From Candidatus Aminicenantota bacterium (GTDB lineage: Bacteria > Acidobacteriota > Aminicenantia > UBA2199), in assembly GCA_026393835.1 (NCBI GenBank), contig JAPKZK010000146.1, positions 1 through 64,000 on the forward strand: 64,000 nt of DNA. Direction: 5' to 3'. The position numbers and the translations under genes were made by a program. Under the pieces are notes generated by a model, which did not search any database, had not been told where the DNA came from, and saw only the letters and a program-made list of their open reading frames with translations. This document shows, piece after piece, positions 18,995 through 28,465 of the stretch (the first letter of the stretch is position 1; the number at the start of each line of letters is the position of its first letter).

Positions 18995-19573
18995 ATGCAA
19001 TTAGACCCTGAAATTAGTGCAATGAATGAAACATTGGATGCACTTAAAACTCTTGATAATGGACAAAGAAAGAGGGTCGTCGATTGGATTACGGCCAGGT
19101 ATAGGCTAACTGAAGTTAGCAAATTCCAGACCCCGGAAGAAGAGAAACAAACAGAGGCCGTGGATATTGTCCAACCTATCGAGATACCTATTGTCCGCAG
19201 AAGAGGTAGGAAACCCGGACCGAAAAAAGCAGGCGGCGACCCGGATGAGAAAGATATCAAAAACTATGAAACGGTTTTGGATTTATTTTCCGAGTCCAGC
19301 GTAAAAAAGGTAGGCCCGAAAATCCTCTTGATGTCGGCTTACTTACAGGAAAAACTCAAATTCGAAGAGATCTCCAGTTTCGATATTAATTCCAGGTTGA
19401 AAAGGATAAAACATGGGGTTACCAACATTAGTAGTGCAATCAATGGACTAATGAAAAAAAAGCCCCAACTTCTGACAGAGATTGAAAAACCCGGGGAGGA
19501 TGGCAACTCCTCCAGGAGAAAATTTAGAGTAACGGAAGAAGGATTAAAACTGGCGAAAACTTTTTTAAAATAA
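18995..19573 (+). CDS. Paralogue 1 of an unknown two-domain regulator-like family
   Basis: A 192-aa protein with three visible parts. Residues 1-40 contain MQLDPEISAMNETLDALKTLDNGQRKRVVDWI; residues 45-80 are a variable basic/acidic linker (RRRGRKPGPKK, an AT-hook-like GRKPG); residues 85-190 look like a winged helix (VGPKILLMSAYLQEKLKFEEISSFDINSRL ... RRKFRVTEEGLKLAKTF). The layout suggests DNA binding, but I do not recognise a named family. It is paralogous to the next gene, with the same promoter architecture and AAGGAGG box. Confidence 0.75.
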   Translation: MQLDPEISAMNETLDALKTLDNGQRKRVVDWITARYRLTEVSKFQTPEEEKQTEAVDIVQPIEIPIVRRRGRKPGPKKAGGDPDEKDIKNYETVLDLFSESSVKKVGPKILLMSAYLQEKLKFEEISSFDINSRLKRIKHGVTNISSAINGLMKKKPQLLTEIEKPGEDGNSSRRKFRVTEEGLKLAKTFLK

Positions 19574-19717
19574 GTTTTCCTTTTTCTTTTCCGTTAACTA
19601 AAAATTTAAGCCCGGTAATAGAGAAGCCGACCAATAACGTCTTCCGGTCGCCGCGGGGGCATACGGAGACAGCGGTTTAACTTTAGCCGGTCAAGGATAA
19701 AATAGTAGAGGAAAATA

Positions 19718-19746
19718 TTGATATCTTTGGTATATGATGATATAAA
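19718..19746 (+). promoter_or_regulatory. Promoter of 224-aa paralogue
   Basis: TTGATA (19718-19723), 17-nt spacer, TATAAA (19741-19746). Near-copy of the 18933 promoter, which argues that the duplication included the control region. Confidence 0.65.
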
Positions 19747-19774
19747 TTTAAACCGAAGATAACTTAAGGAGGCA

Positions 19775-20449
19775 ATGATGCAACGTATGAAGCATATGCA
19801 GTTAGATCCTGAATTGATTGCCATGAATCGGGTATCCGAAGAATTAAAATACTTGAATCAAGGGCAAAGGATAAGAGTCATCGACTGGGCTAAAGCCAGG
19901 TTCAACTTAATAGTGGAAAAACCCGTTGAAGTTCCTGCGGCGGTGGGAATACCTGCTCCGGGAGAAACACCGGCGGCGATATCCACCGAACCTACGACGC
20001 CCACGGTACCCACGGAACCCGAAGTGGAACCGGCAGCCAGGGTAAGCGAACCGGAAGAAACGGCTACAAAACCCACAACCGTTAAAACAAAGCAGGCAGC
20101 AGGGAAAATTTTCACCGAGTTTGAAACCATCGATGACCTATTCCTCAGGGCAAATGCTAAAAAAGTAAGTCACCGTATCTTATTGGTCGCGGCATATTTG
20201 CAAGAAAAAGGGAATTTACATGAACTTGCCAGTCTCGATATTAATTCCCAGTTAAAAGAATTGGGATATGGAGTTCCCAATATAACAACTTTAATCAATG
20301 GGTTGTTAAAGAAAAAACCGCCCCAAATTATTGTAACTAGAAAAGAAGGGGATACCAAACAATCCAGGCGAAAATTCAAGGTTACGGAAAAAGGCTTTAA
20401 AGACGCACAAAGTTTTATAACACCTACAGATAATATAGAAGGTGATTAA
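19775..20449 (+). CDS. Paralogue 2 of an unknown two-domain regulator-like family
   Basis: A 224-aa homologue of the preceding gene. The N-terminal module (HMQLDPELIAMNRVSEELKYLNQGQRIRVIDW) and the C-terminal winged-helix-like module (VSHRILLVAAYLQEKGNLHELASLDINSQL ... RRKFKVTEKGFKDA) align well. The linker has instead become a 60-residue Pro/Thr/Glu-rich stretch (PTTPTVPTEPEVEPAARV). Thus the ends are under selection while the linker drifts. ATG at 19775 or 19778 may be used; the latter has better spacing to AAGGAGG. Confidence 0.75.
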   Translation: MMQRMKHMQLDPELIAMNRVSEELKYLNQGQRIRVIDWAKARFNLIVEKPVEVPAAVGIPAPGETPAAISTEPTTPTVPTEPEVEPAARVSEPEETATKPTTVKTKQAAGKIFTEFETIDDLFLRANAKKVSHRILLVAAYLQEKGNLHELASLDINSQLKELGYGVPNITTLINGLLKKKPPQIIVTRKEGDTKQSRRKFKVTEKGFKDAQSFITPTDNIEGD

Positions 20450-20618
20450 GCTTTTTTGCCGGACGCCGATTTGAGATTAGAGGACGGCGGAACGTCGGGA
20501 CGCTTAGACAGCGGAACGCGGGACGCCGTCCCCTTATTTCCCATGACACGGTCATGGCGTTTTCCTACACTGAAAGCAATTTCCTAAGATAATATTTTAT
20601 TTTTTAGCGGTCTAATAG

Positions 20619-20647
20619 TTGAAATAAAAAAAAGATTCTTATAAAAT
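20619..20647 (+). promoter_or_regulatory. Promoter of FliK-like gene, leaderless
   Basis: TTGAAA (20619-20624), 17-nt spacer, TAAAAT (20642-20647). The ATG at 20654 is only 6 nt beyond the -10 box and no Shine-Dalgarno is present, so the mRNA would begin at or next to the start codon. Confidence 0.65.
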
Positions 20648-20653
20648 AGAACC

Positions 20654-22231
20654 ATGACGACTGCCGTAAAGGATGCATCTATTTCCAGGCAAGAACCGGA
20701 GAAACTCTCCAGGGAACAAATAAGTTTAAAAACCGGCGACCGGAAGGAAGGCCGCGAAGCGGAAGATGCGGGAAACGAAAAACAGGGCAAAGTAAAATCG
20801 GGGCAGGACGAGGCCATCGCCATCCAGGCCAGGGCCGCCAACGAATTCCGGCGGCAAACCCTGGCGCGCACCCAGGCGGAACAGCGGGTACGCAGCGAAA
20901 TCACAACACCCACCGACAGGGAAGAATTTTTTAAAGTCGGGGCGCCGGCGCTTCCCCCGGAAGACTTAAAAGAAGCCCTGGCCAAACTCCGGCAAATCCT
21001 GCAAACGCTGCAACTCCTTGAAGGATTAAATACCAAAAATTTAAAAAACCTGGCCGCTGAAATAAAAAGTATCCTGGATATCCTGTCATCCTACAATGAG
21101 GCAATGCATACCGGCGAAAAAATAGCGACGCCGCTGGCCCGGTTGGTTGCCGCGGTTCGGGGTTCAGGTATCCCCGTGGATAAGGAAATCCAGGGCCTTC
21201 TTAACGAAATCGAAAGCGCCCTGGATAAAATCTCCGGGGTATCCGCCGGCGCAGGTAAAGCCCAATTGGGTGAAGATATCGGGGCGCTGTTCGAGAATAT
21301 AAAGATGGCCCTCAAACAACTGCGCTCCAATATCCAATCCGGCCGGCCCCCCTTTGAACCGCCCCCCGAAGTCAAAGAAATGTTTGCCAACCTGTCCCGG
21401 CTTTCCGGCGCTGTCCGGGATACCCTGGCGGCGTACGCCGATAATTTGCCGTCTGAAGTAAAACAAATGATGGCCACGCTGCAATCCCATTTCGAACCCC
21501 TGGATATTAGCCAAAACGCCTTAAAACTGGCGCCCAAATTAAAATCCCTGGTAGAGGATTCCGGGATTTTTTTTGAGAAGAAAATCCACGATGCTGTCGG
21601 GCGGTTGGCCGACGCCTCCGCACGCATCGGCGGCGAGAGCCCGGACCGGTTACCGGGAACCGTGGATACCATTAACAACGATTTAAAACCCAATCTCCTG
21701 CTGCTGCGGGAATACTTCGACAGCGATAAATTCCCCTCCCGGTTAGCGCATTTGGAATCCTTTGCCGTCATAAAAAGAGCGGTTGAAGATTTGCTTACCA
21801 ATATCGACAACCAGCAGGGGCGCGCCATGGACGCAGAGGTCCTGCGGCAACCCGTCCTGGTTTTCTCTTTCCAGTTACCATTAAAAGGGGGGGCGGAGGC
21901 CCGGTTAAAAGTCTTTTACAATCGAAAACGGAAAAAGAAAGAAGAAGGAGAATTCAAATTATCGCTTTTGCTGGATATGAACCGCCTGGGGGAGATCAGG
22001 ACCGATTTTTCCCAGGCGGGGAAAAAATTAAATATAACATTTTTTGTTAAGAATAATAAGATAAAAGAATATATCGAAACCCACCTGGATGAAGTAGAAG
22101 AGCCGTTGGGACCTGGTTTTAAATCAGTAAACTTAAAGGTGTCGGTTTCCCGGGAGAAGATCGCCGCATTCGCCGCCGAACCGGTGGGACCTGGAATTGT
22201 CACGGATAAGGCAGTGGATATCAAAGTATAA
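20654..22231 (+). CDS. FliK-like protein (Flg_hook-type C-terminal domain)
   Basis: A 525-aa protein. The first 100 residues are charged and probably disordered. The middle (about 105-385) is a long helical region with repeated hydrophobic heptads. The final 130 residues resemble the FliK C-terminal (Flg_hook) domain: FKLSLLLDMNRLGEIRTDF, LNITFFVKNNKIKEYIETHL and KSVNLKVSVS follow its usual beta-strand, LG-x-(I/V) and helix pattern. In flagellar and injectisome systems this domain measures hook or needle length and acts on FlhB. No flagellar gene is nearby, so this may be a repurposed copy. A leaderless promoter drives it. Confidence 0.6.
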   Translation: MTTAVKDASISRQEPEKLSREQISLKTGDRKEGREAEDAGNEKQGKVKSGQDEAIAIQARAANEFRRQTLARTQAEQRVRSEITTPTDREEFFKVGAPALPPEDLKEALAKLRQILQTLQLLEGLNTKNLKNLAAEIKSILDILSSYNEAMHTGEKIATPLARLVAAVRGSGIPVDKEIQGLLNEIESALDKISGVSAGAGKAQLGEDIGALFENIKMALKQLRSNIQSGRPPFEPPPEVKEMFANLSRLSGAVRDTLAAYADNLPSEVKQMMATLQSHFEPLDISQNALKLAPKLKSLVEDSGIFFEKKIHDAVGRLADASARIGGESPDRLPGTVDTINNDLKPNLLLLREYFDSDKFPSRLAHLESFAVIKRAVEDLLTNIDNQQGRAMDAEVLRQPVLVFSFQLPLKGGAEARLKVFYNRKRKKKEEGEFKLSLLLDMNRLGEIRTDFSQAGKKLNITFFVKNNKIKEYIETHLDEVEEPLGPGFKSVNLKVSVSREKIAAFAAEPVGPGIVTDKAVDIKV

Positions 22232-22337
22232 ACGGGGCGGCGCCCCATCCTTGCATGGCCCTGGGGTTCCCCCCCGGGTCGTTAATGTAATATTTACATT
22301 TATTCGCGGGGAAAATAATAAAAAAAACAATCCGGTG

Positions 22338-22366
22338 TTGACAAATTACATTTTTTGCATTAGAAT
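22338..22366 (+). promoter_or_regulatory. Promoter of 110-aa gene
   Basis: Consensus TTGACA (22338-22343), 17-nt spacer, TAGAAT (22361-22366); start at 22406 after GAGGTAGGCA. It separates this gene from the FliK-like gene upstream. Confidence 0.75.
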
Positions 22367-22405
22367 AATGGGATAAATAAATTATTTCATTATGCGAGGT
22401 AGGCA

Positions 22406-22738
22406 ATGAAGCAGCCGGAATTGAAATTAAACGTGGAGTTAGGGCAGGAAACTGAAACCCCCATCAGGATATCCCTTTTAATCAACTCCATATATTATTT
22501 TATCGAATCGGTTTTTATTATGGCTGTCAAAGAGGGATACCGGTTGGTGGTCATTCATCAGGGCAGGTTGTTGACCGATGAAATGTATAAAACAGCCGGG
22601 GGCGCCAGGGTCGCTTTCATAAAGCGATACGGCAATAAAGCCTGGAGAGATGGGGTTAAAGCCGAGTGGAGCCTTTTTTATCCCCCAGAAGCCCACTGGT
22701 TGGGCGACAAATTCAAGGAAAACAAAAGAAAAAAATAA
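22406..22738 (+). CDS. Small protein of unknown function
   Basis: A 110-aa cytoplasmic protein with its own consensus promoter and Shine-Dalgarno. The N-terminal 15 residues are polar, the middle (ISLLINSIYYFIESVFIMAVKEGY) is strongly hydrophobic and probably buried helix, and the C-terminus is basic (KFKENKRKK). I recognise no family. It lies between the FliK-like gene and the kinase, but separate promoters argue against an operon. Confidence 0.6.
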   Translation: MKQPELKLNVELGQETETPIRISLLINSIYYFIESVFIMAVKEGYRLVVIHQGRLLTDEMYKTAGGARVAFIKRYGNKAWRDGVKAEWSLFYPPEAHWLGDKFKENKRKK

Positions 22739-22765
22739 CACTGCGAAGCATAAATGGAGAGGTTG

Positions 22766-22794
22766 GCAGGGAACAGGCAATGCCTGTTCCCTGC
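22766..22794. repeat. Perfect 14-bp inverted repeat, GCAGGGAACAGGCA arms
   Basis: GCAGGGAACAGGCA and TGCCTGTTCCCTGC face each other across one A. A less perfect relative lies at 44318-44346. It may serve as terminator for the 110-aa gene or be a dispersed palindromic element. Confidence 0.75.
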
Positions 22795-22904
22795 TGTTCA
22801 GGTTAATTTCATTACGACTCCTTATTGCATTTGAAGCAAAAAAGTGGCATAATTGAACAATGGAAACGTATCAATTGGAGTCGTTAGAATTATAGCCGAG
22901 GAAC

Positions 22905-25097
22905 GTGAAAATGATTGCTCTTCCTTATATTCCCGATTACATCGTCGAGTCTGTACTGGGTGAAGGCGGCATGGCCACCGTTTACCTGGGCATCCAGCAA
23001 AAATTACAGCGGCGGGTAGCAATTAAAGTGCTGGACCCCGCACTTTTAAAAAACAAAATACTGGCGGACCGCTTTATGATCGAAGCACAAACCTCAGCCA
23101 ACCTCAACCACCCCAATATTATTTCCATATTCGACGTGGGCCAGGTAGGGAAATACTATTATATTGTAATGGAACTTCTCGACGGCAGCCTGAAAGACCT
23201 GATAAAAAGCAGCCGCAGCCGCAAACTCCCGGCCGGGGAATCGCTAAACATCATTAGCAAAATAGCCCCGGCCCTGGATTATGCACATAAACAGGGGATT
23301 ATCCACAGGGATATTAAACCGGATAATATCATGTTCAGGCAGGACGGCACCCCCGTGCTGGTGGATTTCGGTATTGCCCGGGCCGTCGATACCAACCTGG
23401 AAATGACCAAAACCGGCATGGGCATCGGCACTCCCCACTATATGAGCCCGGAACAATGCCAAACTGGCCCCCTCGATGGACGCAGCGATTTCTATTCTCT
23501 CGGGGTGGTGCTTTACGAATTACTAACAGGTGAAAAACCGTACCGGGCAGAAACGATCATGGCAGTGGCCCTCAAGCAAATACAGGAACCTGTTCCCAAA
23601 TTGCCCGCCACCCTGGCCAAATACCAACCCCTGCTGGATAAAATGATGGCCAAAAATAAAGAAGACCGGATACAAAACGGCTCTGCACTACAACGGCTGA
23701 TCAACAAAGTGCTTTGGGAACCCCAGCCGACTCAGCCCCAATCCGCTCAACCCACCCAACCCACGCAGCCCGGCATAGACGCCGACGAGGAAGATAGTCC
23801 TTATGTACTTGCCGATATGGAGACGGCAACAGACCCGGCGTTGGATTTGAAGGCGGAAGCGGCGCCGGTTGAACCCGTTAAACCCGTTGAACCCGTGATA
23901 CCCGTGAAACCGGCGGAACCGGCAGCGACGACATCGGCCCCGGAAACGCCGGCAGCTATAACGTCAAGGGAAATAACGAAACGTATGGCGCCCGAGGAAC
24001 CGCCGGTGCCGGAATGGTTTAAAGAGTCCCTGGAAAGAACCGCCCCAAGGGAAATACCTGTTGAACCTATCAGCCGGAAACTTTATAAAGAAACAGCGAA
24101 AAAAAAATCCCCTTCCCCTTTATTTGTTGTTATTTTAGTGGCGGTCTCCATGCTGACAATATTTGCGTATTTTTTCTACCAGGGACTTGTAAGCGAAGAA
24201 AAAGGCAAAGGGGGCGAATCGTCCCCCCAACAAAACATAAATGCCGGGGGCAATACCTCCCCGGTTAAAACAGGCGTTTCCCCGAATAACAAAACGCAGT
24301 CGCGGGATAATTCTTTAACCGGGCCGGAGACGCCGGGAAAAATTGAAAATAAAGAAGCCGGCGCTTCCAAAGGAAACGCTGCCGGGAAAATACCCGGTAT
24401 GGTCACGCCGACGCCGCCGGCAATGAGCGATGAGGACACCTTTAAAAATGCAGCGACGCAAAATACCGTCGCCGCCTATCGTAAATACCTGGAAGATTAT
24501 CCTTCCGGCCGTCATTTCAATGAAGCCATGACAAAGATTGAGCAATTAAAAGAGGGCCTCACCCTCCAGGATTTAACCAAAGCAAAACCAAAACCCAGCT
24601 ATTCCCTGAGAACTGTTTACCGGGCCCTCAACGCCGGTGAAGTGGAAACCATGATCAAACGTTATGGCTTTTACGATGGGAATATTAATCCAGCCGGGCG
24701 TTTTAAAAATGATTTTGAAAATAAAACCGTTAACGGCAACCCCGTGATTATCGATCATAAAACCGGCCTGATGTGGCACCCGGGCGGCTCCGACGAAGAA
24801 GTGGAACAAAAAAAAATCCCCAGGTGGCTCAAAGATTTAAATAGTAAGCGCTATGCGGGATATTCCGACTGGCGACTGCCGACATTGGTGGAAGGGGCCT
24901 CTTTATTGAGGGGGAGTAAAAACAGTAAAGGTCTATATACCGACCCGCTCTTCTCCGGGGACCAGAAGCGTATCTGGACCGGGGACCCATTCGAAGGGAA
25001 CAACCTGTGGGTAGTGCGTTTCTATACGGGCATCGTGTTGGGTTCCGAGGGCGCCGGCGTCCATTTTATTCGCCCGGTGCGCGCGTACGAGCGATGA
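22905..25097 (+). CDS. Transmembrane Ser/Thr protein kinase with DUF1566 domain
   Basis: A 730-aa PknB-type kinase. Residues 10-270 hold the catalytic domain: GEGGMATVY loop, VAIKVL lysine, HRDIKPDNIM catalytic loop, VDFGIAR (DFG) and SPEQ. A Pro/Thr/Glu-rich linker follows. The membrane segment is LFVVILVAVSMLTIFAYFF (about 405). The outer part ends in a DUF1566/Lcl-like domain (DHKTGLMWHPGG, GYSDWRLPTL, VHFIRPVRAY). It would sense an extracytoplasmic signal and phosphorylate cytoplasmic targets. The start may be GTG at 22905 or ATG two codons later. The Prc gene follows 29 nt downstream and may be co-transcribed. Confidence 0.9.
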   Translation: MKMIALPYIPDYIVESVLGEGGMATVYLGIQQKLQRRVAIKVLDPALLKNKILADRFMIEAQTSANLNHPNIISIFDVGQVGKYYYIVMELLDGSLKDLIKSSRSRKLPAGESLNIISKIAPALDYAHKQGIIHRDIKPDNIMFRQDGTPVLVDFGIARAVDTNLEMTKTGMGIGTPHYMSPEQCQTGPLDGRSDFYSLGVVLYELLTGEKPYRAETIMAVALKQIQEPVPKLPATLAKYQPLLDKMMAKNKEDRIQNGSALQRLINKVLWEPQPTQPQSAQPTQPTQPGIDADEEDSPYVLADMETATDPALDLKAEAAPVEPVKPVEPVIPVKPAEPAATTSAPETPAAITSREITKRMAPEEPPVPEWFKESLERTAPREIPVEPISRKLYKETAKKKSPSPLFVVILVAVSMLTIFAYFFYQGLVSEEKGKGGESSPQQNINAGGNTSPVKTGVSPNNKTQSRDNSLTGPETPGKIENKEAGASKGNAAGKIPGMVTPTPPAMSDEDTFKNAATQNTVAAYRKYLEDYPSGRHFNEAMTKIEQLKEGLTLQDLTKAKPKPSYSLRTVYRALNAGEVETMIKRYGFYDGNINPAGRFKNDFENKTVNGNPVIIDHKTGLMWHPGGSDEEVEQKKIPRWLKDLNSKRYAGYSDWRLPTLVEGASLLRGSKNSKGLYTDPLFSGDQKRIWTGDPFEGNNLWVVRFYTGIVLGSEGAGVHFIRPVRAYER

Positions 25098-25126
25098 AAT
25101 AGAATTAGAATGTTGTAGGAGGATAA

Positions 25127-27271
25127 GTGAAAAAAAAGATATTTTCAACAATAACAATGGCGGCAATCGTTATACTGCTGGCCAATGCCCTGTTTACCTT
25201 TACCCAAACCCGGGCCGACAGGGCGCAATTTCTATCCCAACTTATTTACACCGGGCTGGAGAATCTCCATTACAATGGGAAAAAGGTCGATAAAAATTTC
25301 TCGGGGAATGCCTTTAAAGAATTCCTCGATGTGCTGGACCCCAATAAACGTTTCCTGCTGCAAAAGGATGCGGCGGAACTGGGTCGATACAAGGATAAAA
25401 TCGGCGAGGAGTTTGCCGATGGGGACACGGAGTTGATGACCGCCGCCGCCGGTCTCATCCGGGAACGGATCCAGGACGTAATGAAATTCTACCTGGAACT
25501 CCTGGAAAAACCTTTCGATTTTACCATCGGTGAAAATTTTGAATTAGACCCGGAAAAACGAAATTATTGCGTGGATCTACCTGAAATAAAAGAATTATGG
25601 AGAAAAACCCTGAAGTACCGCACGCTGCTCCAGTTTATCGACCAGAAAGAAAAACAGGAAAAGGAAAAAGGAAAAGCAAAAGCAAAAACCGACGCCCAGT
25701 TGGAAGAAGAGGCCAGGAAGTCCGTGGCTAAGAGTACCGGGAACATTCTCAACCGCCTGCTGCAAACCTATGAAAAAGACGTCCTTTCCCTATACTTGAA
25801 TTCCCTGGTGCAGGTCTATGACCCCCATACCGCCTATTTCCCGCCCCTGGATAAAGAAGCTTTCGACATACAGATGTCCGGTTCTTTTGAAGGGATTGGG
25901 GCGTTGTTAAGGGAAGAGGATGGCTATGTCAAAGTGACCGGTATCGTTCCCGGCAGCCCCTCCTGGAAACAAAAACGCCCCCAGCCCGGGGACAGCATCA
26001 TGAAAGTGGGGCAGGGTGAAGACGAGCCCGAGGATATCGTGGGCATGCGGGTGGAGGACGCGGTCAAATTGATCCGCGGCAAAAAAGGGACGCTGGTGAA
26101 ACTGACCGTCAAAAAGCCGGACGGCCAGATCGACGTGATCCCCATTATTCGGGATGTAATCATCCTGGAAGAGACCTTTGCCAGGTCGGCCATCATAGGT
26201 AATGAAACGACGGGAAAGAGGTACGGTTACATTTTTTTGCCGAGGTTTTACAATGATTTTAATCACAGCGACGGCCGCAACTCCACGGATGATGTCAAAA
26301 AGGAATTGGAGAAGCTCAAGGCGAAAAAAGTAGACGGGATTATCCTGGATTTGCGTAACAACACCGGCGGCGCGCTCCTGGATGCGGTGCGCATGTCCGG
26401 TCTTTTTATACCCGAAGGGCCCATCGTGCAGGTGAAAGACAGCCGGTCCGATATCCAGGTGCTTAAAGACCCCGACCCTGGAACTGTTTACAGTGGGCCA
26501 TTGGTAATAATGATCAATTCCTTGAGCGCTTCCGCTTCGGAAATTATGGCGGCGGCCCTCCAGGACTACGACAGGGCCGTGGTGGTGGGCAGCAACCAAT
26601 CCTTTGGAAAAGGCACCGTCCAGGTGATGCTCAACCTGGATAATTATGTCTCCCGGAGACAGTCGGATGATCAGTCTTTGGGCGCTTTAACCATTACCAT
26701 CCAGAAATTTTACCGTATCAAAGGCCCCTCTATCCAGCAGAAAGGGGTGATCCCGGATGTTATCCTGCCGGATCAATTCTCCGCCCTCGAAATCGGTGAA
26801 AGTTATTTACCTTACTCGTTGAGCGGCGACGCCATCCCCCCGGCCGAGTACACCAGGTGGCCCATCGATTCATTGAACTTGAAACTACTGGAAGAAAAAA
26901 GCAAGGTGCGCACCGCGAAAGAACCCAGGTTCAAAGTACTGCAGGAGTTTATTCAAAAACTGAAAACAATGCAAGACCAGACCCTTCAAAGTCTTCAATT
27001 GAAACGGATGATGGAGGAACAGAAAAAATTGCGGAAAGATAGGGAGAATTTCGACAAAGTGGAAGCGGAGTCGTGTCATATTAAGATCGAACCTTCCCTG
27101 GAAATTGTAAAAGGATCCTTTGCCTCCGACGAATTGTTCAAAATAGAGAAGGATAGGGAAAAGGAGTGGTTCGGACAGATCGATAAGGACCTGCTGTTAA
27201 AAGAGACCATGGCGGTAATGCATGATATGGCGGAAATGCAAAAAGCAAAAGCAGCGCCGCAAGGTTCTTAA
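25127..27271 (+). CDS. prc: Carboxy-terminal processing protease (Tsp/Prc)
   Basis: A 714-aa periplasmic S41 protease. It has an N-terminal signal or anchor (residues 1-25), a helical TSP N-terminal domain, a PDZ domain (about 230-320; GSPSWKQKRPQPGDSIMKV), and the catalytic core SASASEIM with the lysine of SFGKGTVQ about 25 residues later, the Ser-Lys dyad of the family. The C-terminal DUF3340-like part is present. It trims C-terminal ends of periplasmic proteins and acts in envelope quality control. The start is GTG, chosen because AGGAGG lies 5 nt upstream. It follows the kinase gene closely; the methyltransferase starts 8 nt after its stop. Confidence 0.93.
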   Translation: MKKKIFSTITMAAIVILLANALFTFTQTRADRAQFLSQLIYTGLENLHYNGKKVDKNFSGNAFKEFLDVLDPNKRFLLQKDAAELGRYKDKIGEEFADGDTELMTAAAGLIRERIQDVMKFYLELLEKPFDFTIGENFELDPEKRNYCVDLPEIKELWRKTLKYRTLLQFIDQKEKQEKEKGKAKAKTDAQLEEEARKSVAKSTGNILNRLLQTYEKDVLSLYLNSLVQVYDPHTAYFPPLDKEAFDIQMSGSFEGIGALLREEDGYVKVTGIVPGSPSWKQKRPQPGDSIMKVGQGEDEPEDIVGMRVEDAVKLIRGKKGTLVKLTVKKPDGQIDVIPIIRDVIILEETFARSAIIGNETTGKRYGYIFLPRFYNDFNHSDGRNSTDDVKKELEKLKAKKVDGIILDLRNNTGGALLDAVRMSGLFIPEGPIVQVKDSRSDIQVLKDPDPGTVYSGPLVIMINSLSASASEIMAAALQDYDRAVVVGSNQSFGKGTVQVMLNLDNYVSRRQSDDQSLGALTITIQKFYRIKGPSIQQKGVIPDVILPDQFSALEIGESYLPYSLSGDAIPPAEYTRWPIDSLNLKLLEEKSKVRTAKEPRFKVLQEFIQKLKTMQDQTLQSLQLKRMMEEQKKLRKDRENFDKVEAESCHIKIEPSLEIVKGSFASDELFKIEKDREKEWFGQIDKDLLLKETMAVMHDMAEMQKAKAAPQGS

Positions 27272-27279
27272 ATAGTTCG

Positions 27280-28437
27280 ATGTTTGAATATCAACAAAAC
27301 CATCGATATTTTGCCCAGGCCGGGAAAGGGCTCGAGCAATTGGCCCAAAGCGAGCTGGAGGAACTGGGGGCCGAGGATTGCATAGAAGGATTTTGCGGGG
27401 TTTACTTCAATGCGTCGCAAGAGACCCTGTACCGGATCAATTATTGCGGCCGCATCATCAGCCGGGTATTGGCGCCGCTGGTATCGTTTCCCTGCACGGC
27501 GGAACAGGTGTTATATAAAAAAGCCCAGTCTGTGGATTGGGCAAGTATTTTTCCTGTGGAGAAAACGTTTGCGATTTTTTCCAGTGTATCCGACAGCCGT
27601 ATTACGCACTCCCAGTTTGCTTCCCTCCGGTTAAAGGACGCCATTGCCGATTATTTTCGTAAGAAATACGGCCGGCGGCCGGATGTCAACCCGGAGGAGC
27701 CCGACGTCTGGTTAAACCTGAATATCCGTAAGGATCAGGCGGTAATCAGCCTGGACACTTCGGGTGGATCGCTGCACCGCCGGGGGTACCGCAAGGCCAC
27801 CGTGGCGGCCCCGATACAGGAAACGTTGGCGGCCGCTGTCATTCGCATCAGCGGCTGGCCGGGTCCGGATGACGAAATCAAACCTTTGTTGGACCCGATG
27901 TGTGGTTGCGGTACTTTGCTCTCGGAAGCACTGATGGTTTATTCTCGTATTCCTTCGGGTTTTAAGCGGACCACTTTCGGTTTTTTTCATTTGCCGGATT
28001 TTGATTTCGACCTCTGGAGAAAGGTAAAAAATACATGTGACGGTCGTATCCGCGAGTATCCCCAGGGAGTGCGCTTGATAAAAGGGAGCGATATTTCACT
28101 CCAGGCAGTAGAGGCTTCATTACGAAATTTAAAAGAAATTCCCGGCGGGTTTCGTATTCCTGTGCAGCGTAAGGATTTCCGGGACATTCGCAAAGCGGAG
28201 AACCATGTTATTATCACGAATCCGCCTTATGGGGTTCGTATGAGCGACATGGAGAATTTGCAGGTTCTTTTCAAGGATATGGGGGATTTTCTTAAGCAGC
28301 GGTGTTTGGGTTCTACTGCTTACATCCTGGTGGGGAACAAGGAATTATCCAAGCATATCGGTTTGAAGATTTCCCGTCGTATCCCGCTTTTCAATGGTCC
28401 GTTGGAGATACGTTTAGTAAAAATCGAAGCGTATTAG
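27280..28437 (+). CDS. RlmL/YpsC-type 23S rRNA guanine-N2 methyltransferase
   Basis: A 385-aa class I RNA methyltransferase. An N-terminal ferredoxin-like part and THUMP domain (about 1-170) are followed by the catalytic domain. The SAM-binding motif is LDPMCGCGTLLSEALM (about 206) and the catalytic NPPYGVR lies near residue 312. This fits the THUMP-UPF0020 family that forms N2-methylguanosine in 23S rRNA. Only 8 nt separate it from prc, so co-translation is likely, although no functional tie is known. Confidence 0.9.
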   Translation: MFEYQQNHRYFAQAGKGLEQLAQSELEELGAEDCIEGFCGVYFNASQETLYRINYCGRIISRVLAPLVSFPCTAEQVLYKKAQSVDWASIFPVEKTFAIFSSVSDSRITHSQFASLRLKDAIADYFRKKYGRRPDVNPEEPDVWLNLNIRKDQAVISLDTSGGSLHRRGYRKATVAAPIQETLAAAVIRISGWPGPDDEIKPLLDPMCGCGTLLSEALMVYSRIPSGFKRTTFGFFHLPDFDFDLWRKVKNTCDGRIREYPQGVRLIKGSDISLQAVEASLRNLKEIPGGFRIPVQRKDFRDIRKAENHVIITNPPYGVRMSDMENLQVLFKDMGDFLKQRCLGSTAYILVGNKELSKHIGLKISRRIPLFNGPLEIRLVKIEAY

Positions 28438-28465
28438 CGGGCGGCTTAAATAATCAAAAGTTTTA

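Noticed and set aside
20584..22248. Minus-strand frames opposite the FliK-like gene
   Set aside because: Shadows with Ser/Arg-rich composition; the plus-strand gene has a promoter and a domain match.
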